Of a stretch of 64,000 nucleotides of DNA, positions 26,855 through 35,332 are shown in pieces. Below the pieces are notes generated by a model. It was given only the letters and a program-made list of their open reading frames with translations, had not been told where the DNA came from and searched no databases. This stretch comes from Acidobacteriota bacterium (GTDB lineage Bacteria; Acidobacteriota; Terriglobia; Terriglobales; Acidobacteriaceae), in contig JAEYQK010000039.1 in the NCBI GenBank assembly GCA_023410055.1, forward strand, positions 100,931-164,930, written 5' to 3'. A program made the position numbers and the translations under genes. How positions within the stretch are numbered: the stretch's first letter is position 1; each line of letters opens with the position of its first letter.

Positions 26855-29035
26855 CTACAGGTTCTCGTCGACATCGATGTTCTGGATCATCTGATCGAGT
26901 TCTGCCTGTAGCTGCGTGCGCTTCGTCTGGAGCTGATTGATCTCTCCTCGCAGAGCGTTGATGCGATCTTCCTGCGAATCGAGCTGTTTGGTATAGCGCT
27001 GAAGCAGAGCTTTCTCTTCGGCGCTCCCCTTCAGGGCCTTCATGTTCTCGCGAACGCGGGCCTGGTCCTGGTCGAGGGAATTGAGTTCCTTCTGTCGGAG
27101 CTCCGCCTCTCGGTCCATGCCTGCGATTTCACGCTTTTTGGCTACGATGCTATGCAAGGCCTGTTGAATCTCTGGCTTGAGCTTGCTCTGCCGTGTGTAG
27201 TAGACGACTTGATCATCGTTGGTGAGGGCGCTCAGATAAACCGTCGTGACATCGGGGCGAGATTCTTTGATCACCAGAGTCTCTGTCTTCTTGGGATCGA
27301 CGTTCAGCTTGAAGCGATGATAGTTGGCACTGGACTCTTCGGGCTTAATGTCATCAGCAAGCTTGAAGTTAGTTCGGATCGGATGCTCGATGACAACGTT
27401 GCGCGGAGTTGAGTCTGCGTTGCGGATCTCGTACTTCCAAGTGCTGCGCTCCTCACGCGTGATAGTCAGCTCTCCGCGATTGATGCGAACACGAGTAGCC
27501 ATTCCGGATTCGCTATCCCGAGTGGATTTTACGAGGAGTGCTGTATCAGCGGCGTAGGAGAGCAGTCGCCGTTCGTCAGGATGCAACACGTCCATTACGC
27601 CTTCGCCAGCGAATGCGTTCTCCTGAAGAATATTGAATGTTCCACCGTCCAGCATCAGGCCGCTGGTATTGCGTACCCACAAAGCCCGAAGCGGAGAGGC
27701 GTTGATATTCCCGTTTGTGTCGGCCGTGATGAGCGTTACGGGCTGGGCTTCGATGGGCGATTGCACGATCGGTACGAGTGCCGACTGGTTCTTCAACACA
27801 GTGATCTTTTGTCTGAGGGCATACTCGAATAGCTCACCTAATTTGCCGCCGTTTGCGCCGGATTCTTGGGCACTGGTTATGTAAGCTACATCTTCGTTGA
27901 TCCAGTTTTTGTAAGTCTGGTCAGTTTCCTTCTTCAATGCGAGCGACTTATCCGCCTTATTGCGACCTCCCCCTGAGCTGCGAGTGCTCTCCGGGCCTCC
28001 AACAACTGGAGCCGGCGGCGGCGGCGCGCTGAGCTTCGCATACTGCTCGACTCGATCAAACTGTTTCTCTCCCATGCTCGCCTCATGCTCCTGCGGTGCC
28101 AGCATCACAGACTGCGGAAGAGCAACGACGGGCCGACGCGTGTAGTACGGTTGGGAGATGTTCTGGATGAACGACTGCGGCGCTCCGGAAACCAGCGATA
28201 GCTGAACGTCTTTCCAGTCCTCGCCGACCGTGTTGTCGACAATGGCCCAGCCTTGAATGAACGGCGTTCCGGGAGCCTTCGGTACCACAATACGGTAGGT
28301 GCTCTTCCACACCGGCACTTCACTGATGTAGCTAACGAAGAGCTGACGCTCACCTGTGCCGGCGGCCGAGATCGTCATCTTGCGCACGTCTTTAGAGCGC
28401 GTCGATCCGATCAGGCTCAGGTAACGTCCCACGTCCTGGCGAATCTCGCCTTCGATGATTCTCACGGATACGCCGGGACCCATCTCGAATGAACGCAGCT
28501 CGCCGCCATCGCCGACAATGGAGAGTTGAGTCACGGCAACTGTTCCGCCCTTTGAGGTTTCACGCTGCACGGTTTCAACGCTGAGGACTTTTCCGGTGAT
28601 AGCCCCGGCGCCGCTTCGGACCTCGACTCTCGTTCCGCGCAGTGCGTTGAGAAAGCCGCCAGCCGTAACGTCCTCGCCCAAGCCGATCTGAAGGGTCTTC
28701 AGCCGTTCGCTCAACGGCGCGATCGAGTTGTACCGGACTCCTGTAATCTGGCCGCCGCCAACGTCAACCGCTGTCAGTGACTTCAGCACGTCGTTCAGCT
28801 GGGCCGTCGTGAACTCGATGCTCAGGTCCTGATTGCCGCGCACCTTGCCCGAGTGTTCAAAATACCCGACACCGTTCTTGTAGAGCACGACGCGCTTCAC
28901 CGGCAGAACGGCTACACCATCTGCGGCGGCCGCTGCCGTCTCTTTGGGAGCAGGTGATGGAGTGGGCTTCGCCTGGGCGACCACAATGCCGGACAGCAGA
29001 AGCGTGATAAGCAGAACCACGACCGACTTGCGCAT
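26855..29035 (-). CDS. large secreted DUF4139-type protein
   Basis: 726 residues from the ATG at 29035, which has GGAGG upstream and begins a signal peptide (MRKSVVVLLITLLLSGIVVAQ). The core (about 50-600) has KRVVLYKNGVGYFEHSG, VGRYLSLIGSTRS, RQLFVSYISEVPVWKSTYRIVVPK and GWAIVDNTVGEDWKDVQLSLVSGAPQSF, which match the DUF4139 pattern seen in mucoidy-inhibitor-like and archaeal/fungal proteins. The last 110 residues form a long coiled coil (KKREIAGMDREAELRQKELN...). It is probably a periplasmic or surface scaffold; no function is established. Confidence 0.85.
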   Translation of the reverse strand: MRKSVVVLLITLLLSGIVVAQAKPTPSPAPKETAAAAADGVAVLPVKRVVLYKNGVGYFEHSGKVRGNQDLSIEFTTAQLNDVLKSLTAVDVGGGQITGVRYNSIAPLSERLKTLQIGLGEDVTAGGFLNALRGTRVEVRSGAGAITGKVLSVETVQRETSKGGTVAVTQLSIVGDGGELRSFEMGPGVSVRIIEGEIRQDVGRYLSLIGSTRSKDVRKMTISAAGTGERQLFVSYISEVPVWKSTYRIVVPKAPGTPFIQGWAIVDNTVGEDWKDVQLSLVSGAPQSFIQNISQPYYTRRPVVALPQSVMLAPQEHEASMGEKQFDRVEQYAKLSAPPPPAPVVGGPESTRSSGGGRNKADKSLALKKETDQTYKNWINEDVAYITSAQESGANGGKLGELFEYALRQKITVLKNQSALVPIVQSPIEAQPVTLITADTNGNINASPLRALWVRNTSGLMLDGGTFNILQENAFAGEGVMDVLHPDERRLLSYAADTALLVKSTRDSESGMATRVRINRGELTITREERSTWKYEIRNADSTPRNVVIEHPIRTNFKLADDIKPEESSANYHRFKLNVDPKKTETLVIKESRPDVTTVYLSALTNDDQVVYYTRQSKLKPEIQQALHSIVAKKREIAGMDREAELRQKELNSLDQDQARVRENMKALKGSAEEKALLQRYTKQLDSQEDRINALRGEINQLQTKRTQLQAELDQMIQNIDVDENL

Positions 29036-29201
29036 GAGTCCTCCGATTGACGAGCTGATTCCTCTTCCAAAATCAGAACGTAGCAAGCAGGAGAGTTTGC
29101 AGACACGCGTCAGATTTTCAGAAGAATTCAGCCCCGCAATGGTAATCCGAGAACTCGGGTGAGGGAAGTGAGTTCACGGATTCTCTTAAGGCATGAGCAA
29201 A

Positions 29202-29236
29202 GGATCTCAACGCAAAGGAACGCGAAGGACGCAAAG
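29202..29236 (+). repeat. CGCAAAGGA short tandem-like repeat, copy 1
   Basis: CTCAACGCAAAGGAACGCG then AAGGACGCAAAGGAACC. A related element lies at 48912-48950. The gap 29087-29304 holds nothing else I can name. Confidence 0.5.
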
Positions 29237-29304
29237 GAACCTCAGCGGGGCGCGAGCAATAGCGAGAAGCTATAGACAGGGTACAACTATAACTATTAGC
29301 AATA

Positions 29305-30210
29305 CTACGAAAGCGTCTCGATTACTCGATCGAAATCCTCCAGTGACGCGTACTCGATCACAATCTTCCCCTTTCCTTTGCGATCGATGATCTGGACCTT
29401 GAGGCCAAGGGCTTCGCGCAACTGGCGCTCGGCGTCACGAACGTTGGGGTCGGCGGCACTGGCCTCGATCTTCTTGGCGACCTCGGGTGGGTCGATCAGC
29501 TTGTGAACCAGGTCCTCGGTCTGACGTACGGAGAGACCATCCTTCACGACGCGAAGGGCGGCCCAAAGCATTTGCTCGTGGGTGTCGAGCATCATCAACG
29601 CCTTCGCGTGCCCAAACGAAAGCTTGCCGTTGCTCAGACCGGTTTTGACTTCGTCGGGCATTTTCAGCAGTCGCAGATAATTCGAGACGGTGGAGCGATC
29701 TTTACCGGTCTTCTGCGCCATCTGCTCCTGAGTGAGTCCGAACTCGCGAGCGAGGCGGTCAAAAGCCAAGGCCTGCTCGATCGGATTGAGATCCTCACGC
29801 TGAAGGTTCTCGATGATCGTCATCTCCATGGCCTGCTCGTTGGAGACCTGTTTGACGATGGCGGGAATCGTTGTGCGGCCAGCTTTCTGTGAGGCTAACC
29901 AGCGTCGCTCGCCGGCAATGAGCTGATACCGGCCGTCCTTGCCGTCGGCAGACTTGAGATGTCGTACGACGATCGGCTGCAGAACGCCAGACGATTTGAT
30001 CGAGGCGGCTAAATCGCTAAGAGCGGTTTCGTCGAAGTTGGTTCGAGTCTGATACGGATTCCGCTCGATTTTGTCCACTGAGAGTTGCAGCACGGCCTCG
30101 CCAGCAACTTGTGGAGTGTGCGCATGTGGCGCAGCAGCGGTGCCGCGGGCGGCGGGCAAAAGTGTATCAAGACCGCGACCAAGAACTTTCTTCTTGTTAT
30201 CGTTACTCAT
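29305..30210 (-). CDS. parB: chromosome-partitioning protein ParB
   Basis: 301 residues. The N-terminus is LGRGLDTLLP, the usual ParA-interacting start. The CTPase box is GERRWLASQKAG near residue 105, then ENLQREDLNPIEQALAF, followed by the helix-turn-helix TQEQMAQKTGKDRSTVSNYLRLL, and a dimerisation tail. ParB binds parS, loads as a CTP clamp and works with ParA to segregate the origin. It lies eight bases downstream of parA. Two parS sites lie upstream of parA (31223-31238 and 31527-31542). Confidence 0.97.
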   Translation of the reverse strand: MSNDNKKKVLGRGLDTLLPAARGTAAAPHAHTPQVAGEAVLQLSVDKIERNPYQTRTNFDETALSDLAASIKSSGVLQPIVVRHLKSADGKDGRYQLIAGERRWLASQKAGRTTIPAIVKQVSNEQAMEMTIIENLQREDLNPIEQALAFDRLAREFGLTQEQMAQKTGKDRSTVSNYLRLLKMPDEVKTGLSNGKLSFGHAKALMMLDTHEQMLWAALRVVKDGLSVRQTEDLVHKLIDPPEVAKKIEASAADPNVRDAERQLREALGLKVQIIDRKGKGKIVIEYASLEDFDRVIETLS

Positions 30211-30218
30211 TTCTTCTT

Positions 30219-31100
30219 TTATGCCTCAGCGTCTTCGGTTACGTTAGCGCCCTCGGGCGGAGCCACGAGTTCTGTAGAACTAGCCGAACCCTGCGCGGCA
30301 GAAGCAGCGGCTATGAGCTGTTCGGGCGATGGCGGCGGCTCGGTGTGGTCCATGATTTCTTTTGCCAATCGAATGTAAGATTCGGCGCCGCGTGATCGCG
30401 GATCATAGATCAGTGCCGGCTTGCCGTGGCTGGGCGCTTCCGCCAAGCGTATGTTTCGTGGGATCGTCGTCGTGCAGAGGCGGTCCCCAAAGAATTGCCT
30501 CAGATTAGCCGCGACCTGCTGTGACAGGTTGGTGCGCTCGTCGAACATCGTAAGCACCACGCCTTCGATCCCTAGACTCGGGTTCAGGCTCTGCCGGATT
30601 CGCTCTACCGTGTCCAGGAGTTCGCTGACGCCTTCGAGAGCGAAATACTCGGCCTGCATTGGGATCAGCACGCTATCGGCGGCCACAAGGGAATTGAGCG
30701 TAAGCAAGTCGAGCGCCGGCGGGCAATCCAGCACGACGAATTCGTAGCGGTCCCGCACCGAGGCCAAGCCTTCGCGTAAACAGAATTCGCGATTGTCCAG
30801 TCCGACCAGCTCGATGTTGGCGCCGATGAGGTTCTTGGACGACGGAATCACGGACAAACCGTCGACGGGGCCAGGCTGAATGATCTCATCGGGTTGCGCC
30901 AGGCCGGTCAGCAGGTGATATGTGCTGAGCCGGTCGGGATCCTTCTGGAATCCGACGCCGCTGGAGGCGTTCGATTGCGGATCGCAATCAACGAGCAGGG
31001 TGGGAACTTCGGCAGCCGCAAAAGACGCGGCCAGGTTGATAGCGGTGGTCGTCTTGCCGACTCCGCCTTTCTGGTTCGTTACCGCGATTACGCGTGCCAT
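30219..31100 (-). CDS. parA: chromosome-partitioning ATPase ParA/Soj
   Basis: 293 residues from the ATG at 31100, where the family begins (MARVIAVTNQKGGVGKTTTAINLA). The open frame reaches 31301 but the extra region covers a parS site and is not protein-like. The deviant Walker A is KGGVGKTT near residue 10, with VDCDPQSNASS and VLDCPPAL as the further nucleotide motifs. The C-terminus has an Ala/Glu/Pro-rich tail. With ParB it moves and orients chromosome origins. Confidence 0.97.
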   Translation of the reverse strand: MARVIAVTNQKGGVGKTTTAINLAASFAAAEVPTLLVDCDPQSNASSGVGFQKDPDRLSTYHLLTGLAQPDEIIQPGPVDGLSVIPSSKNLIGANIELVGLDNREFCLREGLASVRDRYEFVVLDCPPALDLLTLNSLVAADSVLIPMQAEYFALEGVSELLDTVERIRQSLNPSLGIEGVVLTMFDERTNLSQQVAANLRQFFGDRLCTTTIPRNIRLAEAPSHGKPALIYDPRSRGAESYIRLAKEIMDHTEPPPSPEQLIAAASAAQGSASSTELVAPPEGANVTEDAEA

Positions 31101-31222
31101 GGTTTGATTGACGAGAGTACCCGACCCGAGCAGAGGAATGCAATGACGCAATTCGGTGCATGGGTTTGTGGAAGCTGTGGACGGGGAAGTCATTGGAGCG
31201 AAGCAGTTTGCGGACGGTGGAA

Positions 31223-31238
31223 TGTTCCACGTGAAACA
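31223..31238. promoter_or_regulatory. parS: parS site 1
   Basis: TGTTCCACGTGAAACA is identical to the classic Bacillus subtilis parS sequence and to the general bacterial consensus TGTTNCACGTGAAACA. ParB nucleates here. Confidence 0.97.
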
Positions 31239-31526
31239 CCTGTGGAAAACTTTTTGGCGCCAGAACGGCTGTGTCTCTGGTGATGGTTCGTCCGGTGGCA
31301 ATAGTCTCGGAATGAACGCAGTTTTGAACTAGAGTTTGGTACTCTGAATGGGCCGCTTCCCAAACGAACACCAGACAGTCCCTCACTGCATTCAAAACTC
31401 AAAACTGGCAATTCAACACTGTTCTTGTTGAAACCGTGTGGAAAACAACCGAACGTCTCGCGACCTGCAGTTTGCCCCTTCTTATCCTCTTGCCTGAGAT
31501 GCGGATAGCAAGCCCCATTACCTAAG

Positions 31527-31542
31527 TGTTCCACGTGAAACA
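31527..31542. promoter_or_regulatory. parS: parS site 2
   Basis: A second exact TGTTCCACGTGAAACA, 304 bases from site 1. Both sites continue with CCTGTGGAAAACT. Confidence 0.97.
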
Positions 31543-31756
31543 CCTGTGGAAAACTCTGTTGAAACGATCCAGCCGCCAGTTCCCCCGAACGCAGTGCTGG
31601 CATCTAGTTCTCAGTACTCAGAAGAATCTTGAACGCCGCACCCCGACATCACCAGCACAACTGAGTTCTGCGCGCCCAACGGTGACTGCTCCCGCTGCGA
31701 AAAACATCGCTTCACAGCTGCAACTAAGCAAGAAAGCTTGTCTGTGATTCTCGCCC

Positions 31757-32383
31757 TCACCGTTCTCCGATCAGAACCACCCTCGACGTCGAATGCGGAA
31801 TTGGTCTAGCATCCATCCACCTCAAAGCAGGAAGCAGCTCCTTCGCACGGCTGACCTGAGCTTCGCCGATGAGCAAGGCTAACCGACTGCCGCTCTCGCT
31901 CTTCAACAACGACTCCGCCGTGATCACCGCCCTCTCGAAGCGCTCCACCGCTCGCAGCGTTACAACATCAACTCTCTCCGACAACTGCTCGGCCCGGCCA
32001 TTGAACACTTTCACTTCCTTCAAAGATAGCGCGCGAACCACCTCTTTCAGGAACGTGGCCTTCTTGTTCTGCGACTCGATCAGCGTCAACTTTACTGACG
32101 GCGCATAGACCTTCAGCGGTATCCCTGGAAACCCAGCGCCCGAACCCAGGTCCGCCACCATGTCCGCACTGTCGCCGTCAAACAGACATCGGGCCGCAAA
32201 CAACGACTCGCCAAAATGTCGTAATACGATACTTTTTTCGTCGCGCAGCGCCGTTAAGTTCGTGCGTGCATTCCACCGCAGCAGGATTTCAAGGTACTTC
32301 CCCAATTGCTCGACTTGCTGCTGCGATAAGCACGCTGGTGCCGTGAAGTCAGCCAACAATGCCGAAATTTCAGTGGTTTCCAT
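31757..32383 (-). CDS. rsmG: 16S rRNA m7G527 methyltransferase
   Basis: 208 residues from the ATG at 32383; a TTG two codons upstream is in frame. The SAM motif is VADLGSGAGFPGIPLKV near residue 80, preceded by YLEILLRWNARTNLTAL and RHFGESL, and followed by LIESQNKKATFLKEV and VTLRAVE. It methylates G527 of 16S rRNA at N7. It is the usual upstream neighbour of parA-parB close to bacterial replication origins, and here lies 656 bases before parA on the same strand. Confidence 0.96.
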   Translation of the reverse strand: METTEISALLADFTAPACLSQQQVEQLGKYLEILLRWNARTNLTALRDEKSIVLRHFGESLFAARCLFDGDSADMVADLGSGAGFPGIPLKVYAPSVKLTLIESQNKKATFLKEVVRALSLKEVKVFNGRAEQLSERVDVVTLRAVERFERAVITAESLLKSESGSRLALLIGEAQVSRAKELLPALRWMDARPIPHSTSRVVLIGER

Positions 32384-32527
32384 GATCAAGGGCAGCTTAC
32401 CGCCTGCGGTCCTTCAACGGCCAGCAATTTTCCTCAAGCGCGAATGGAAGAGCATGAATCCTAGTCTCCTCGCTCCCTTTTCATTTCACGTTTCCACTCA
32501 AACGCAACATCCACAGGTCGTTCGCTG

Positions 32528-32533
32528 TATAAT
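32528..32533 (+). promoter_or_regulatory. -10 hexamer upstream of the phosphoesterase gene
   Basis: TATAAT, 38 bases before the GTG start at 32572. No convincing -35 is visible. A TCCACAGG motif lies just upstream. Confidence 0.4.
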
Positions 32534-32571
32534 GCTCCCCGCGCCGTAAGAAGCACTCTGAGCGAAGCTTT

Positions 32572-33330
32572 GTGCGACTACTTATAGTTAGCGACATACA
32601 TTCCAATCTCGAAGCTCTTCAGGCGTGCCTCGATGCCGCGCCCGAATTTGACCGAGTGGTCAATCTCGGAGATGTCGTCGGATATGGTGCCAGCCCCAAC
32701 GAGGTGACTCAGGCGTGCCGCGAGTTCACCTGGATCGGAGTGCGCGGCAACCACGATAAAGTCTGTACGGGTCTAGAAACGGCCGAAGGCTTCAACCCTA
32801 TCGCCGCAGTGGCCGCCATGTGGACTCGACAAGTTCTCGCACCGGAGAATTTCCAGTGGCTGCGAAATCTCCCCGCTGGACCCCTGCAGCCTGCCGAATT
32901 ACCCGGCCTCCAACTCGTTCACGGTTCGCCGCTCGACGAGGACCAATACATGGTTTCAATGCCCGATGCGACGGAGGCCCTCACCAGGACGCCAGCTCAC
33001 CTGACTTTCTTCGGGCATAGCCACATACAGGGTGCCTTTTATGTCAACTCCGACGAGGGCCCTTGGGAACTCCGTCCCGGCTCCCGCACCGGGGATAAGC
33101 ACGAAAAGCACACCGTCTACCTCTTAGCTGAATCAAAGTATCTCGTCAACCCTGGTTCACTTGGCCAGCCTCGTGACGGCGACTGGCGTGCCGGTTTCGC
33201 AATCTTCGATTCCGGCCAGCACACAGTCACCTTTCATCGCGTACCGTACGACGTGAAGCAAGCCCAACAGAGAATCCGCGACGCTCATCTTCCCGACCGG
33301 CTCGCGACTCGCTTGGGCGAAGGCCGCTAA
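32572..33330 (+). CDS. calcineurin-like metallophosphoesterase
   Basis: 252 residues from a GTG. The metal-binding motifs are all present: SDIHSNLEAL (residues 6-15), NLGDVVGYG near residue 31, RGNHDKV near residue 58, VHGSP near residue 122 and FFGHSHI near residue 145. This is the YfcE/MJ0936-type single-domain phosphodiesterase, which acts on cyclic nucleotides or phosphodiesters with two metal ions. The natural substrate is unknown. It is divergent from rsmG. Confidence 0.93.
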   Translation: MRLLIVSDIHSNLEALQACLDAAPEFDRVVNLGDVVGYGASPNEVTQACREFTWIGVRGNHDKVCTGLETAEGFNPIAAVAAMWTRQVLAPENFQWLRNLPAGPLQPAELPGLQLVHGSPLDEDQYMVSMPDATEALTRTPAHLTFFGHSHIQGAFYVNSDEGPWELRPGSRTGDKHEKHTVYLLAESKYLVNPGSLGQPRDGDWRAGFAIFDSGQHTVTFHRVPYDVKQAQQRIRDAHLPDRLATRLGEGR

Positions 33331-33435
33331 GCACCTCTCACGAAGGTTGCCGCTCTGAAGGACCCCGCGCCTCTCGAACCTTACTCCATACTTCTCCCCC
33401 CTCTACTCTCTCCTGCCAAATTCGGGGAATCAATC

Positions 33436-33441
33436 TACAAT
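33436..33441 (+). promoter_or_regulatory. -10-like hexamer of the RNase H gene
   Basis: TACAAT (five of six bases) ends six bases before the ATG at 33448. CTGCCA at 33413-33418 gives a 17-base spacer. This fits a leaderless mRNA. Confidence 0.5.
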
Positions 33442-33447
33442 CTCCCT

Positions 33448-33942
33448 ATGCCTTTTCCTTCTCATCCTTCCTTTAAGAAACGCTCGACCTCAGCCAGCTC
33501 TATGAAGCTCTTCCAGGACTCCACACCGGACGCGCCTGCTTCTTATCTCATTGCTCACGTAGACGGAGGTTCACGCGGCAATCCCGGTCATGCTGGCTAC
33601 GGAGTCTCAATCGAAGACAACAATGGTTCGCCCATTACCGAACTCAGTCAGTATCTTGGCATTCAGACGAACAACTTTGCAGAGTATTCCGGATTGTTGG
33701 CGGCACTGCGTTTCGCTCGCGACCGCGCTGTGAAAGCCCTGGAAGTCGTCAGCGATTCCGAATTGATGGTTCGCCAACTCAACGGCCAGTACAAAGTAAA
33801 GAATGAAGGACTCAAACCTCTTTACCAGGAAGCTGTATCGCTGATTCGGACCTTCGATTGGTTCCGAGTCCGCCATGTTCGCAGAGAGTTCAACAAAGAC
33901 GCCGATCGCCTGGCCAACTTGGCGATGGATCGCAAGCGTTAA
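33448..33942 (+). CDS. RNase HI-like protein
   Basis: 164 residues. A Ser-rich N-terminal 30 residues precede an RNase H domain with the catalytic carboxylates in HVDGGSRGNPGHAGYG (Asp), NNFAEYSGLLAALRFA (Glu), VVSDSELMVRQLNG (Asp) and REFNKDADRLANLAM (Asp). It degrades RNA in RNA-DNA hybrids; this short form resembles the bacterial RNase H-like rnhA relatives without a hybrid-binding domain. An ATG at 33502 is an alternative start. It borders the candidate origin. Confidence 0.92.
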   Translation: MPFPSHPSFKKRSTSASSMKLFQDSTPDAPASYLIAHVDGGSRGNPGHAGYGVSIEDNNGSPITELSQYLGIQTNNFAEYSGLLAALRFARDRAVKALEVVSDSELMVRQLNGQYKVKNEGLKPLYQEAVSLIRTFDWFRVRHVRREFNKDADRLANLAMDRKR

Positions 33943-34232
33943 CTGCCTTTTCTAGCAATTAAGAAAAGAATAAAAACAAGCAGTAGAAGCAATAGTGGGC
34001 GCGGAAATGTGGAAAACTCCGTAACTGCAATCCACAGTTCAACTTCAGCAACTTTCGAATTGTTAGTAACTCCCCAACTTAGTGGACCTCTGTGGAAGTC
34101 TGCTGAAAACGCCCAAGCCTTCCACATATTCCACAACTCATCCACATCGGCTCTTGAGGAATACCTCCGGCAAACGTGGAAAACTCGATCTAGCTCTTGG
34201 TTACAAAGGCCTACTAGAAAGGAAGTGCCTGT
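33943..34232. other. oriC: candidate replication origin (oriC), DnaA-box-like cluster
   Basis: No gene. An A-rich stretch (about 33950-33980) is followed by a cluster of DnaA-box-like 9-mers: TGTGGAAAA at 34008-34016, CAATCCACA at 34028-34036, TGTGGAAGT at 34091-34099, CCTTCCACA at 34118-34126, TATTCCACA at 34127-34135, TCATCCACA at 34138-34146 and CGTGGAAAA at 34175-34183. All share the TCCACA core or its complement TGTGGA, except the last, which keeps only CGTGGAAAA. The position beside rsmG-parAB and two parS sites supports an origin. dnaA is not in the window. Confidence 0.5.
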
Positions 34233-35216
34233 TCAAAACTTGGGCGAGACCGGACATCGCGCAAAGTGCTCCGGCAGCACCTCCAGCAAGTCCGGCAATC
34301 CGCTGGCACACTCTTCTTTGCGCCAATCACACCTGGGTTCAAATGGGCATCCGGCAGGAAGCGATGATATGGATGGAACTGTTCCTTCAATCGTACGCAA
34401 CTGCTGTCCACGATCAGTCTTCAATGTCGGAACAGCTGACAGCAATCCATGCGTGTAGGGATGAACGGGGTGATGAAACACCGCTGCGGACGTCCCCATT
34501 TCAACGATCGAGCCGGCATACATGACAGCGGTTCGGTCCGATACCTGTGACACTACAGCGAGGTCATGCGAAATGAACAGCATCGCGAGTCTGAACTTCT
34601 CCCGCAGTTCTCCGAGCAACTCCAGTATTTGCTCCTGAATTGTAACGTCCAGAGCTGTCGTCGGCTCATCTGCGATCAATAGTTCCGGGCGATTGACGAT
34701 CGCCATCGCAATCATGACGCGCTGGCGCTGACCACCGGAAAAATGGTGAGGATAATCGCGAGCACGTCGTTCGTAGTCGGGGATACCGACGTCCCTCATC
34801 GCCTCTAGCGCCCGCCGCCAGGCTTCATCCTTGCACGTCTTTTTACCGCGCGATCCGTTGTGCGCCAGCACCGCTTCGGCAACCTGGTCACCCACCCGCA
34901 TTACTGGATTCAGTGCCGTCATCGGCTCCTGAAAAATCATGCTAATGCGCGTGCCACGGATCCCACGCATCTCCTCCATCGACAACGAGAGCAAATCACG
35001 ATCTTCTAGAAGAACCTGGCCACTGATACGGGCCTGCGCCGGCAAAAGCCTCAGAATCGCCAGCGACGTAACCGATTTTCCCGATCCCGACTCGCCAACC
35101 AAACCCACGGTCTGCCCGCGCTCAAGCGACAAGTTGACATCGCGAACGGCCGTCAACCACTCGCCTGAAGGAGTAGCGAACTGAACTGTCAGATGCTTGA
35201 GCTGCAGCAGGGGCAC
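34233..35216 (-). CDS. oligopeptide/dipeptide ABC transporter ATPase (OppD type)
   Basis: 327 residues from a GTG. Walker A is GESGSGKS near residue 42, the signature is FSGGQRQRV near residue 160, Walker B is LLIADEPTTALD near residue 183, and the family C-terminal extension VHPYTHGLLSAVP...CPFEPRCDWRKEECASGLP with clustered cysteines is present. It powers peptide or nickel import together with a second ATPase and two permeases. None of these partners is next to it, so it is an orphan subunit or works with a distant operon. Confidence 0.93.
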   Translation of the reverse strand: MPLLQLKHLTVQFATPSGEWLTAVRDVNLSLERGQTVGLVGESGSGKSVTSLAILRLLPAQARISGQVLLEDRDLLSLSMEEMRGIRGTRISMIFQEPMTALNPVMRVGDQVAEAVLAHNGSRGKKTCKDEAWRRALEAMRDVGIPDYERRARDYPHHFSGGQRQRVMIAMAIVNRPELLIADEPTTALDVTIQEQILELLGELREKFRLAMLFISHDLAVVSQVSDRTAVMYAGSIVEMGTSAAVFHHPVHPYTHGLLSAVPTLKTDRGQQLRTIEGTVPSISSLPAGCPFEPRCDWRKEECASGLPDLLEVLPEHFARCPVSPKF

Positions 35217-35256
35217 GGCTCAATGATAAATCACGGCGTTGCTTCGCCCTGCCCTA

Positions 35257-35302
35257 CAAAAAAAGTGGCCAGTGAGCCGCGAGACTTTCATTACGGCCAC
35301 TG
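35257..35302 (-). terminator. intrinsic terminator of the DUF1259 gene
   Basis: On the minus strand AGTGGCC and GGCCACT form the stem around a long loop, followed by TTTTTTTG. It lies 31 bases past the DUF1259 stop. Confidence 0.75.
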
Positions 35303-35332
35303 CCCCGTCGTCATGCAGGAGAGAGACAGATA

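Larger units (their letters stand above)
31101..31756. other. 656-base parS-containing gap
   Basis: No gene seen. It contains two parS sites and three copies of TGTGGAAAA (31241, 31437 and 31545), the complement of the DnaA-box variant TTTTCCACA. Two of these directly follow the parS sites. A CTCAGTACTCAG element lies near 31607. Short open frames here run across the parS sites and lack ribosome sites. Confidence 0.75.

Noticed and set aside
31101..31603. Minus-strand frames crossing the parS sites (including an N-terminal extension of ParA)
   Set aside because: The known ParA start is at 31100 and the extra sequence is intergenic DNA with parS and DnaA-like boxes.
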